A DNA stretch of 64,000 bases. It comes from Christiangramia oceanisediminis. Lineage in GTDB: Bacteria > Bacteroidota > Bacteroidia > Flavobacteriales > Flavobacteriaceae. Positions within the stretch are counted from its first letter, which is position 1, and every line of letters starts with the position of its first letter. The stretch is taken from NCBI RefSeq assembly GCF_022570735.2, contig NZ_JANCNS010000002.1, forward strand, positions 992,001-1,056,000. The letters run 5' to 3'. The notes beneath the pieces were generated by a model. That model saw nothing but the letters and a program-made list of their open reading frames with translations, ran no database searches and had not been told where the DNA came from. Of the stretch, positions 43,207-51,291 are shown one piece after another. Made by a program: the position numbers and the translations under genes.

Positions 43207-44409
43207 ATGGGAAAACAGCAGGTTTCACCTTTTACCAGGGAACAATTATTACCTCAGGAAGAAACTCTTGAAATTTTTAAAGGCAAAGGCCAGCTTTTTA
43301 TAGGTATTCCTAAGGAAACGGCTTACCAGGAAAAACGTATCTGTTTAAGCCCTGATGCTGTTGCGGCTATCACCGCGCATGGCCACAGGGTCATGATCGA
43401 ATCTGGTGCCGGAAAATGGGCCCGATTCAGCGATAAGGATTATTCCGATGCCGGAGCCGAGATCACAAAGGATACTAAAAAGGTATTTTCCTGTCCCATT
43501 ATTTTGAAAATAGAACCCCCTTCCAATCAGGAACTGGAATATATCAATCCGCAAACCATCCTGATCTCCGCCCTTCAGATTAAAACCCAGTGCAAGGAAT
43601 ATTTTGAAACCCTTGCCAAAAAACGTATTACCGCTCTTGGATTTGAATTTATCAGGGATGAGGATGGAAGTTACCCTATCGTAAAGGCATTAAGCGAAAT
43701 TGCCGGAACGGCTTCGGTTTTGATCTCTTCAGAAATTATGAGTAATCATGAGGAAGGCAACGGACTCATGTTTGGAAATATAAGCGGAGTTCCACCCGTT
43801 GAAATTGTGATCATTGGAGCCGGAACCGTTGGGGAATACGCTGCACGATCGGCCCTGGGACTTGGAGCAAGCATTAAGGTTTTTGACAGTTCTCTTACCA
43901 AGCTTCGCAATATTCAGGCTAGTCTTGGCAATACTTTCTATACCAGTACCATTCAGCCTAAAAACCTGTTTAAAGCATTAAAAAGGGCCGATGTGGTCAT
44001 TGGTGCGGTTAGAGGAAAAGACCGTTCTCCCGTGCTGGTCACTGAAGAAATGGTACAGTCTATGAAACGCGGCGCCGTAATAATCGATGTGAGTATCGAT
44101 ATGGGCGGTTGTGTGGAAACCAGCGAGATCACGTCCCACGATAAGCCTATTTTCACCAAACACAATGTAATTCATTATGGTGTCCCTAACATTCCTTCCA
44201 GGTATGCCAGGACTTCCTCACTATCCATCAGTAATATCTTCACTCCCTACCTGTTACATATCGCAGAAGAAGGCGGCCTGGAGAATACGCTAAGGTTTGA
44301 TCGCGGTTTGCGAAATGGTTTGTATTTTTACCACGGAATTTTGACCAGCAAATCGATAGCAGACTGGTTCAACCTTTCTTACCGTGACATAAACCTGTTG
44401 ATCTTTTAA
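43207..44409 (+). CDS. ald: Alanine dehydrogenase
   Basis: A 400-residue NAD-dependent enzyme of the alanine dehydrogenase/PNT family, interconverting alanine and pyruvate plus ammonia. N-terminal substrate domain: FIGIPKETAYQEKRICLSPDAVAAI with the catalytic Lys/His region, VMIESGAGKWARFSDKDYSDAGAEI. The NAD-binding core is VEIVIIGAGTVGEYAARSALGLGASIKVFD. VIIDVSIDMGGCVETSE is the typical end of the domain. It is slightly longer than the 370-residue norm owing to an N-terminal extension common in this phylum. Confidence 0.93.
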   Translation: MGKQQVSPFTREQLLPQEETLEIFKGKGQLFIGIPKETAYQEKRICLSPDAVAAITAHGHRVMIESGAGKWARFSDKDYSDAGAEITKDTKKVFSCPIILKIEPPSNQELEYINPQTILISALQIKTQCKEYFETLAKKRITALGFEFIRDEDGSYPIVKALSEIAGTASVLISSEIMSNHEEGNGLMFGNISGVPPVEIVIIGAGTVGEYAARSALGLGASIKVFDSSLTKLRNIQASLGNTFYTSTIQPKNLFKALKRADVVIGAVRGKDRSPVLVTEEMVQSMKRGAVIIDVSIDMGGCVETSEITSHDKPIFTKHNVIHYGVPNIPSRYARTSSLSISNIFTPYLLHIAEEGGLENTLRFDRGLRNGLYFYHGILTSKSIADWFNLSYRDINLLIF

Positions 44410-44412
44410 GAT

Positions 44413-44790
44413 ATGAAGCTCATTCATCGCCTTGGTTATTACGGCCTGGGACTCTTTTTCGGAATTGTTATTCTGATTTTCTTTTTAAGCGGAAAAAAAA
44501 CTTCCTGTGATTATTCACCCAATGCACGGGTTTTAAAGAATATAAGAACGAAGAAACAGTCATTCAGTGAAAATTCTCTTGAATTTTTCAGAATAAACCA
44601 ACTGGACACAAGTCTGGTTTCCCGGGCCCTGGAAGATGGCGACGTGGATTTTTCAAAAAGTGAAACCGACAGGGAGCCCTGTAATATTTATTATATCACG
44701 GGAAGCTTCCAACCCTCTATTGAACTGGAAGTTGAAAATTGCGACAGCATTGCGACAATTAAGAGTGTACAATTAAAAAAGGGCGACTAA
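44413..44790 (+). CDS. DUF4258 family membrane-anchored protein
   Basis: A 125-residue protein with an N-terminal transmembrane helix (LGYYGLGLFFGIVILIFFLSG), likely facing the periplasm, then a DUF4258-like domain with two Cys (SCDYSPNARV and EPCNIYYITG) and a third in VENCDSIATIKSV. The function of the family is unknown. It starts 3 bp after ald and is co-transcribed with it. A convergent terminator overlaps its stop. Confidence 0.78.
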   Translation: MKLIHRLGYYGLGLFFGIVILIFFLSGKKTSCDYSPNARVLKNIRTKKQSFSENSLEFFRINQLDTSLVSRALEDGDVDFSKSETDREPCNIYYITGSFQPSIELEVENCDSIATIKSVQLKKGD

Positions 44791-44803
44791 CATCACCCTT
44801 TTT
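44775..44803. terminator. Weak convergent terminator
   Basis: AAAAAAGGG and CCCTTTTT with a 12-nt loop, overlapping the DUF4258 stop codon. It can function for both the DUF4258 and Bcp transcripts. Confidence 0.6.
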
Positions 44804-44826
44804 CTATCCAACTTCATCCGATTTTT

Positions 44827-45285
44827 TTAAGATTCCTGAAGGATCTGCTCTGCGTGAGCTTTGGTTTTAACCTTCTGGATCACCTCCTCTATTTTTCCAT
44901 TTTCATCGATTAAGAAGGTGGTTCGATGAATTCCGTCATATTCTTTCCCCATGAATTTCTTAGGTCCCCAAACGCCATAAGCATTGATCACTTCTTTATC
45001 TTCATCTGCCAGAAGCGGATATTTGAAATCATACTTATTTTTGAAGTTTTGCTGGCGCTTTTTAGAGTCGGCACTCACGCCCAGGATCTCATATCCCTTC
45101 TCTTTTAAACGATCGTAATTATCACTTAAATTACAGGCCTCTGCAGTACAACCTGGAGTGCTTGCCTTTGGGTAGAAAAACAGAACAAGCTTTTTACCTT
45201 TATAGTCTGATAGGCTTATTTTGTTTCCGTCCTGATCTTCGGCTTTAAAATCTGGTGCCTTATCACCTTCTTTCAATGTTGTCAT
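44827..45285 (-). CDS. bcp: Thioredoxin-dependent thiol peroxidase
   Basis: A 152-residue atypical 2-Cys peroxiredoxin (BCP/PrxQ). The peroxidatic Cys is in FYPKASTPGCTAEACNLSDNY, with the resolving Cys five residues later, as in PrxQ. SADSKKRQQNFKNKYDFKYPLLADEDKEVINAYGVWG and HRTTFLIDENGKIEEVI complete the family pattern. It reduces H2O2 and organic hydroperoxides using thioredoxin in the cytoplasm. It is divergent from nth across a 32-bp gap. Confidence 0.96.
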   Translation of the reverse strand: MTTLKEGDKAPDFKAEDQDGNKISLSDYKGKKLVLFFYPKASTPGCTAEACNLSDNYDRLKEKGYEILGVSADSKKRQQNFKNKYDFKYPLLADEDKEVINAYGVWGPKKFMGKEYDGIHRTTFLIDENGKIEEVIQKVKTKAHAEQILQES

Positions 45286-45291
45286 AATTCT

Positions 45292-45299
45292 TACTTTTG
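45292..45299 (+). promoter_or_regulatory. Candidate -7 box for nth
   Basis: TACTTTTG fits TAnnTTTG, 18 bp before the ATG at 45318. The predicted 5' UTR is about 12 nt. No TTG at the preferred -33 spacing was seen. Confidence 0.4.
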
Positions 45300-45317
45300 C
45301 CCTAAATTTAAAGTTTT

Positions 45318-45977
45318 ATGACCAAACAGGAAAAGGTAGACTTCGTTATAGATACGTTAAATGATATCTACCCTGAGATCCCGATCCCTCTTGATCACAA
45401 AGATCCTTACACTTTACTGATCGCTGTCCTGCTTTCAGCACAAAGCACCGATGTAAAGGTGAATGAGATCACTCCCCTCCTTTTCGAAGTTGCTGATAAT
45501 CCTTATAAGATGGTTAAGTTATCGGTAGAAGAAATTCGGGAGATCATCAAACCAGTTGGTTTGTCTCCAATGAAATCTAAAGGTATTCATGGTTTATCTA
45601 AGATCCTCATTGAAAAATACAACGGAAGGGTGCCGGAAGACATGGAGGCTCTTGAAGAATTACCGGCTGTAGGTCATAAGACTGCAAGTGTTGTTGTTTC
45701 CCAGGCGTTTAATATCCCGGCCTTCCCGGTAGACACTCATATTCACCGCCTTATGTATCGCTGGAATCTGAGCAATGGCAAGAATGTGAATCAAACCGAA
45801 AAAGATGCCAAGCGATTATTCCCAAAAGAGCTTTGGAATAAATTACATTTACAGATCATCTGGTATGGAAGACAGTATTCTCCTGCCCGTGGCTGGGATC
45901 TCGACAAAGATGTTATTACAAAAACGATTGGAAGAAAAAGCGTGATTAACGAATACCTTAAGAAAAAGAAGAAATAA
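45318..45977 (+). CDS. nth: Endonuclease III lacking the iron-sulfur cluster ligands
   Basis: A 219-residue HhH-GPD DNA glycosylase/AP lyase removing oxidised pyrimidines. The catalytic Lys is K121 in ELPAVGHKTAS and the Asp is D139 in FPVDTHIHR. The front end LLIAVLLSAQSTDVKVNE is typical. Where E. coli Nth has four Cys binding [4Fe-4S], the corresponding C-terminus reads YGRQYSPARGWDLDKDVITKTIGRKSVI, and the whole protein contains no cysteine at all. The enzyme must fold and search DNA without the cluster. Otherwise full length. Confidence 0.94.
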   Translation: MTKQEKVDFVIDTLNDIYPEIPIPLDHKDPYTLLIAVLLSAQSTDVKVNEITPLLFEVADNPYKMVKLSVEEIREIIKPVGLSPMKSKGIHGLSKILIEKYNGRVPEDMEALEELPAVGHKTASVVVSQAFNIPAFPVDTHIHRLMYRWNLSNGKNVNQTEKDAKRLFPKELWNKLHLQIIWYGRQYSPARGWDLDKDVITKTIGRKSVINEYLKKKKK

Positions 45978-46005
45978 AAAAAAGCCTACAAAAATCTGCA
46001 GGCTT
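45976..46005 (-). terminator. Terminator of the 50-residue gene
   Basis: Minus-strand AAGCCTGCA and TGTAGGCTT stem (one mismatch), followed by a run of T (forward A-run 45976-45983). The T-run side shows it serves minus-strand transcription coming from the 46014-46166 gene. Confidence 0.75.
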
Positions 46006-46013
46006 CATCTTAC

Positions 46014-46166
46014 TTAATTCAAAAAAGTTTCGAATTTCATCTTCTTATGATCAACCACTCGCAGTGCCCTGGAATAGTTCAAAAGAAATTGTACAGTTTC
46101 AGGTTTAGGGCGGCGTCGATCAGATTTTTCCTCATTAGAGGTTTTTTTAAAGTAAAGTTTCCCCAT
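46014..46166 (-). CDS. Small 50-residue conserved-looking protein behind the sigma factor gene
   Basis: A complete ATG-TAA frame of 50 residues (MGKLYFKKTSNEEKSDRRR...), strongly basic in the first half, then a helix-like LLNYSRALRVVDHKKM and the end KFETFLN. No signal peptide. It lies 62 bp downstream of the ECF sigma factor gene on the same strand and is followed by a terminator, so it is probably the second gene of that transcript. I do not know a named family, though the composition is typical of short conserved Flavobacteriaceae proteins. A ribosome- or polymerase-binding role is a guess. Confidence 0.72.
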   Translation of the reverse strand: MGKLYFKKTSNEEKSDRRRPKPETVQFLLNYSRALRVVDHKKMKFETFLN

Positions 46167-46228
46167 TTGTTAATTTTTTTTGATGGTATTACTAATAACG
46201 TTACAAAAGGGGGGATATTGTATTCTAA

Positions 46229-46813
46229 TTAATTGGTAAGTATCAAATTTCTTTTTTCGATGATCTTTCTCAAATTAATAAGTGCGTATCTCATTCTTCC
46301 AAGAGCGGTGTTTATACTAACTCCGGTGCGCTCAGAAATTTCCTTGAAGCTCATATCCTTATAGATCCTCATCGTTAAAACTTCGAGCTGATCCTCAGGC
46401 AATTCTTTTATTAATTCCTGTACATCAGATTCTATTTGATCCTTAATGAGTTGCTTTTCGGCATTCAGGCCTTCATCGCTTAAAACCGAAAATATATTGA
46501 AATCTCCATTATTATCGAATTTCGGCATTCGCTTATTCCTTCTAAAATGATCTATCACCAGGTTATGAGCGATACGCATCACCCACGGAAGAAATTTACC
46601 TTCTTCATTATATTTTCCTCGTTTTAAAGTTCGAATCACTTTTATAAAGGTATCCTGAAAGATATCTTCAGAAATATCCTTATCAAAGACCTTCGAATAA
46701 ATAAAACTGTAAATGCGGTGCTGATGTCGATCGATTAATGCTCCAAGTGCATTTTCATTGCCATCCAGGTAATCACGTACAAGAGAAGAGTCAGGAACTT
46801 TAGTGTCATTCAT
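46229..46813 (-). CDS. ECF-type sigma-70 family RNA polymerase sigma factor
   Basis: A 194-residue sigma factor with regions sigma2 and sigma4 only. Sigma2: RHQHRIYSFIYSKVFDKDISEDIFQDTFIKVIRTLKRGKYNEEGKFLPWVMRIAHNLVIDHFRR. Sigma4: IKELPEDQLEVLTMRIYKDMSFKEISERTGVSINTALGRMRYALINLRKII. No anti-sigma factor gene is adjacent. Instead a 50-residue basic gene follows. The mRNA leader carries a perfect 12-bp inverted repeat ending next to the ATG, which may control translation or bind a regulator. Confidence 0.95.
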   Translation of the reverse strand: MNDTKVPDSSLVRDYLDGNENALGALIDRHQHRIYSFIYSKVFDKDISEDIFQDTFIKVIRTLKRGKYNEEGKFLPWVMRIAHNLVIDHFRRNKRMPKFDNNGDFNIFSVLSDEGLNAEKQLIKDQIESDVQELIKELPEDQLEVLTMRIYKDMSFKEISERTGVSINTALGRMRYALINLRKIIEKRNLILTN

Positions 46814-46814
46814 A

Positions 46815-46887
46815 ACAGTTACTTTTAAGTACAGGAACTTAGGGCTTCCTGCGGGTTAGGTTATTTAGGCTTTTAAAAAGTAACTGT
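46815..46887 (-). promoter_or_regulatory. Leader inverted repeat at the sigma factor start codon
   Basis: ACAGTTACTTTT at 46815-46826 and AAAAGTAACTGT at 46876-46887 are perfectly complementary over 12 bp, with a 49-nt interior. On the minus strand the second arm ends one base before the ATG (46811-46813). It could be an RNA hairpin that sequesters the ribosome site or a pair of half-sites for a DNA-binding regulator. Confidence 0.6.
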
Positions 46888-47020
46888 GTTAAATAGGCAA
46901 TTAGATTTCGGTTATAATGATTCAAATATAGTAAGATAATTCTGAGATATGCAAATGAAACCTTAAATTTTTAACATTACTATAGCTTTTAGCCTCCTTT
47001 TCTTACCCGCTCATATTAAG

Positions 47021-47028
47021 TATCTTTG
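47021..47028 (+). promoter_or_regulatory. Candidate -7 box for uvrA
   Basis: TATCTTTG matches TAnnTTTG and lies 20 bp before the uvrA ATG at 47049. Confidence 0.45.
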
Positions 47029-47048
47029 CCGTCTTAGCAAACCCAGGA

Positions 47049-49838
47049 ATGATAGTAGATATTACCGGAACCGATCCTAAAAAGAATATTATAATCAAAG
47101 GTGCAAAACTGCACAACCTCAAAAATATCAATGCCGTTATCCCCAGGAACAAACTGGTGGTGATCACCGGACTATCTGGTTCGGGGAAATCCAGCCTTGC
47201 ATTTGATACGCTCTATGCTGAAGGCCAGAGGCGGTATGTAGAGAGCCTTAGTTCCTATGCCAGGCAGTTTCTTGGGCGGCTTAATAAGCCAAAGGTTGAT
47301 TTCATCAAGGGGATTGCACCGGCTATTGCGATCGAGCAAAAGGTTAATAGCACCAATCCAAGATCCACGGTTGGTACATCAACCGAGATCTATGATTACC
47401 TGAAACTTCTTTTTGCCAGGATCGGGAGAACTTACTCCCCTATTTCTGGAAACGAGGTAAAAAAGGATACGGTTACCGATGTTATTAATTATGTAAGAGA
47501 TTTTCCAGAACGCGAAAAACTGCTACTCCTCGCCCCTATTCATGTTGAAGAAGGACGATCCATACAGAAAAAGATCCAGGTACTCGCCCAGCAGGGTTAT
47601 AGCCGAATCAAAATAGATGATGAAGTTCTGCGGATCGACGAAACCGATCTTGAAAAAGCCCAGGATCATAATACCTGGCTGGTTGTAGACCGAATAATCA
47701 AAAAAGACGAGGAAGATTTTTATAACAGGCTGGCAGATGCCGTTGAAGCCGCTTTTTTTGAAGGAAAAGGTGAATTATTCATAGAAAAACTGGCCGATAA
47801 TTCCAGGAGACACTTCAGCAACAAGTTCGAACTGGACGGGATGAGTTTCCTGGAACCCAATGTTCATCTTTTCAGTTTTAATAATCCTTACGGAGCCTGT
47901 CCAAAATGTGAAGGCTATGGCGATGTTATTGGCATAGATGAAGACCTTGTCATTCCTAATACAGGCCTTTCCATTTACGAAAATGCCATTTTCCCGTGGC
48001 GTGGGGAGAGTATGAGCTGGTACAGAGATCAATTGGTGAACAATTCTCATAAATTCGATTTTCCTATTCACAAACCTTATTTCGAATTATCCGATGAGCA
48101 AAAAGACCTTGTCTGGAACGGAAATCAATATTTTGAAGGGATCAACCAGTTCTTCGAATTCCTGGAAAGTAAGGCATATAAAATTCAGAACCGTGTGATG
48201 CTTTCTCGTTATCGCGGGAAGACCAGATGTTCTGCCTGTAAAGGAAAGCGATTAAGGCCGGAAGCGCAATATGTAAAGATCAATGACCATAGCATAACCG
48301 ACCTGGTGGAAAAACCACTGGATAAAGTAAGGGCATTTTTTAATGAGCTGGAATTGAACGAACACGATCAAAAGGTCGCCAAACGTCTTTTGACCGAAAT
48401 TAGAAACCGACTCGAATTTTTATCAAATGTTGGCCTGGATTATCTTACCCTGAACAGAAAATCCAATACTCTTTCAGGAGGGGAATCACAGAGGATCAAC
48501 CTCGCGACCTCCCTGGGGAGTAGCCTGGTTGGTTCTATGTATATCCTGGATGAACCTTCCATAGGTCTTCACCCTAAAGACACCGAAAAGCTTATTGGAG
48601 TAATAAAACACCTCAGGGATCTAGGCAATACCGTGATCGTGGTAGAACACGACGAGGAGATCATGAAGGCTGCCGATGAGATCATCGATATTGGTCCTGA
48701 AGCCGGAACCAATGGAGGCCATGTGGTTGCCGTTGGTAAGATGGATGACATCCTGAAATCTGATTCCCTTACCGCCAGTTACCTGAACGGAAAAATGGAG
48801 ATCGAGGTTCCGGAAAAAAGACGCGTTTCAAAAAAGAAGATCAAACTTCTCGGTGTCAGGGAACACAATCTAAAAAATATCGATGTTGAATTTCCGCTGG
48901 GTGTATTTACTGCTCTTACCGGGGTTTCCGGAAGTGGGAAGAGTACGCTGGTTAGAAGGATTCTCTACCCGGCTGTTCAAAAGGAAATTGGTGGTTATGG
49001 TGAAAAAGCAGGCCAGTTCAATGGGATCGAAGGCGATGTAAAGAGCATTGGAACCGTAGAATTCGTTGATCAAAATCCAATAGGAAGATCGTCCAGGTCA
49101 AATCCGGTCACCTATATAAAGGCCTATGACGATATTCGTAATCTATTCGCCTCGCAAAAACTCTCCAAATTAAGAGGATTCAAGGCCAAACACTTTTCCT
49201 TTAATGTGGATGGCGGTAGATGTGAAACCTGCAAGGGAGAAGGCGAAGTGACCATCGAAATGCAGTTTATGGCTGATGTGCACCTGGAATGTGAGACCTG
49301 TAACGGGAAGCGATTCAAGAAAGAAGTACTGGAAGTAACTTTTAAGGATAAGAGTATCGATGATATCCTTAATATGACCATCGATGATGCCACCCAGTTC
49401 TTTGAGGACCACAATGAGGCTAAAATCGTTAAAAAACTGAAGCCTCTTAAGGATGTTGGTCTGGGATATGTACAATTAGGTCAGAGCTCTTCCACCCTCT
49501 CAGGCGGGGAAGCACAGCGTATTAAACTGGCTTCCTTTCTGGTTAAAGGAAGTACGAAAACCAAGACCCTGTTTATCTTTGATGAACCAACTACGGGGCT
49601 GCATTTTCACGACATTAAAAAACTGCTGAAATCATTTAATGCCCTTATCGCGAAAGGTCATAGCATCGTGGTGATCGAACATAATATGGACCTGGTAAAA
49701 TGCGCCGATCATATCATCGACCTGGGACCTGAAGGCGGCGAAAATGGTGGGCATCTCATCGCTGCAGGAACTCCTGAAGAAGTAGTACAAGTAGAAGAAT
49801 CATACACAGCAAAATATCTGGAAGAAAAGCTGAAATAA
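47049..49838 (+). CDS. uvrA: Excinuclease ABC subunit A
   Basis: A 929-residue UvrA, the damage-recognition ATPase of nucleotide excision repair, cytoplasmic, working with UvrB. It has tandem ABC modules: Walker A motifs in [16 protein letters not shown] and [16 protein letters not shown], signatures [12 protein letters not shown] and [12 protein letters not shown], and Walker B stretches [14 protein letters not shown] and [14 protein letters not shown]. Zinc modules: [38 protein letters not shown]...CETCNGKRF. Length and all motifs match canonical UvrA. Confidence 0.98.
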   Translation: MIVDITGTDPKKNIIIKGAKLHNLKNINAVIPRNKLVVITGLSGSGKSSLAFDTLYAEGQRRYVESLSSYARQFLGRLNKPKVDFIKGIAPAIAIEQKVNSTNPRSTVGTSTEIYDYLKLLFARIGRTYSPISGNEVKKDTVTDVINYVRDFPEREKLLLLAPIHVEEGRSIQKKIQVLAQQGYSRIKIDDEVLRIDETDLEKAQDHNTWLVVDRIIKKDEEDFYNRLADAVEAAFFEGKGELFIEKLADNSRRHFSNKFELDGMSFLEPNVHLFSFNNPYGACPKCEGYGDVIGIDEDLVIPNTGLSIYENAIFPWRGESMSWYRDQLVNNSHKFDFPIHKPYFELSDEQKDLVWNGNQYFEGINQFFEFLESKAYKIQNRVMLSRYRGKTRCSACKGKRLRPEAQYVKINDHSITDLVEKPLDKVRAFFNELELNEHDQKVAKRLLTEIRNRLEFLSNVGLDYLTLNRKSNTLSGGESQRINLATSLGSSLVGSMYILDEPSIGLHPKDTEKLIGVIKHLRDLGNTVIVVEHDEEIMKAADEIIDIGPEAGTNGGHVVAVGKMDDILKSDSLTASYLNGKMEIEVPEKRRVSKKKIKLLGVREHNLKNIDVEFPLGVFTALTGVSGSGKSTLVRRILYPAVQKEIGGYGEKAGQFNGIEGDVKSIGTVEFVDQNPIGRSSRSNPVTYIKAYDDIRNLFASQKLSKLRGFKAKHFSFNVDGGRCETCKGEGEVTIEMQFMADVHLECETCNGKRFKKEVLEVTFKDKSIDDILNMTIDDATQFFEDHNEAKIVKKLKPLKDVGLGYVQLGQSSSTLSGGEAQRIKLASFLVKGSTKTKTLFIFDEPTTGLHFHDIKKLLKSFNALIAKGHSIVVIEHNMDLVKCADHIIDLGPEGGENGGHLIAAGTPEEVVQVEESYTAKYLEEKLK

Positions 49839-49964
49839 AATTTTCAGGGATCTTATCTTTCAGCGATTTACATATTCAAATACCGCGAAAGTAGCGTTAT
49901 CAGGACTTTGGCACAGGCTTTGTATCTAAGTATTAAAATGTTCCTAATTAAAAACTTTACTACC

Positions 49965-51209
49965 ATGAGAAACCTGACCTATATATTCGTATTGCTTTTT
50001 ATTGGATGGTCAGCAAAGGCATCCGTTAAAGCTCCTCCCGGTAACTTCTATAACGAGTCCTTCATTTTTGTTGAAGGAGGCGTGGAGTTCGCCGTATACC
50101 CGAATGGTGAATTTGATTTCTATTTTAACCCTGAATTCAGAAGAGGAAATTCGGTGCGTATTTCCACTCCAAATGTGAATATCAGCTATAATTCCGGATA
50201 TAATTACGAACCATATGTGCAGTATGACGATTATGGTGCCGTGATACAAATAGAAAATGTACCTGTTTATTATGACTATTACGGAAGAATTATCCAGGCT
50301 GGAAACGTATACCTGGGATATAACAGGTTTGGAAGACTTGCGCATATAGGGAACATGCATCTTCACTATAACAGGCATCATCATTTTACCCATTATACCG
50401 GTTTCATTAATCCGTTCAACAGGCATTATGTTTACAGGCCATGGCACCGATATTATACCCGTCCGCATGCGAATGTGAGCATAGTATTTAACAGGCCTTA
50501 CAGAGCCTATTATCAGCCAAGGCGAATTTCATATACTAATTATGTAACTGTTTATAATAATTACTATTCAAAAAATAACGGCAGAAGAAATTTCTACAGG
50601 CCATCAGATCGTGTGAGAAGCTATAGCTACGGAAACAGGACGTCCAGTAAACGACAGCTTGCGGCGCACAGGTCATCAAGATCTAATAATGCTGCAGTTA
50701 AAAGTAATGATCGCAGAACAAGTGAGAGATCCTATTCAGATAGAATAAGTACTAGAAGGTCTTCAAATGAGAATAAAAATTATGCCGAAAGAAACGACTC
50801 CAGGTCCAGGGCTATCTCCAGAAGACAGGACACTCAAAGATCTGAAGTTTTTAAAGGAAGAACTGAAACAAGTTCTAATTCAAGAGGACGAAATTCAAGA
50901 GTAGAAAACAGTAATAAGAGAACATCTAATTACGGAGTAAAGGAAAGCAGATCTACGAACAGGCAGAATGCCAGGCAAATTGAAAGCCGTTCTAACCCAA
51001 GAACCGAAAGGTCGGTTAGAGCCAGCAGGACCCCTCAGGTGAAAAGTTCTGGAAATAGAATTGAAAGGAATTCATCTGTGAAACGTCCAACAAGAAGAGA
51101 GAGTTCATCAGTTAGGAGTAGATCTTCAAATGGGAACTCAAGAAATGAAATAAGAGCAAAAAAATCTACCCGAACTAGAAGTTCGGCACGGAATATGAAT
51201 AATAATTAA
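49965..51209 (+). CDS. Secreted protein with 16-residue repeats and Arg/Ser-rich low-complexity tail
   Basis: A 414-residue protein, started at the ATG giving a signal peptide MRNLTYIFVLLFIGWSAKAS. An upstream ATG-less extension to 49908 is ignored. Residues ~75-125 hold three tandem 16-residue repeats of pattern YxxYGxIxxxGNVxLx (YDDYGAVIQIENVPVY, YDYYGRIIQAGNVYLG, YNRFGRLAHIGNMHLH). A His/Tyr-rich part follows, then about 200 residues of Arg/Ser/Asn-rich, presumably disordered sequence ending NMNNN. The basic tail might bind polyanions (DNA, LPS, matrix) outside the cell. Family not recognised. Confidence 0.78.
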   Translation: MRNLTYIFVLLFIGWSAKASVKAPPGNFYNESFIFVEGGVEFAVYPNGEFDFYFNPEFRRGNSVRISTPNVNISYNSGYNYEPYVQYDDYGAVIQIENVPVYYDYYGRIIQAGNVYLGYNRFGRLAHIGNMHLHYNRHHHFTHYTGFINPFNRHYVYRPWHRYYTRPHANVSIVFNRPYRAYYQPRRISYTNYVTVYNNYYSKNNGRRNFYRPSDRVRSYSYGNRTSSKRQLAAHRSSRSNNAAVKSNDRRTSERSYSDRISTRRSSNENKNYAERNDSRSRAISRRQDTQRSEVFKGRTETSSNSRGRNSRVENSNKRTSNYGVKESRSTNRQNARQIESRSNPRTERSVRASRTPQVKSSGNRIERNSSVKRPTRRESSSVRSRSSNGNSRNEIRAKKSTRTRSSARNMNNN

Positions 51210-51252
51210 TAGATGACAAGTTCATAATTTAATTTTTTGGTTGGTTAGTTGG

Positions 51253-51286
51253 AAAACCCCTGAAGCACCCTCGCTGATGGGGTTTT
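51253..51286. terminator. Bidirectional terminator
   Basis: AAAACCCC and GGGGTTTT with a 16-nt interior and a T-rich tail, between the repeat protein and the convergent flippase gene. Confidence 0.7.
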
Positions 51287-51291
51287 CTCTT

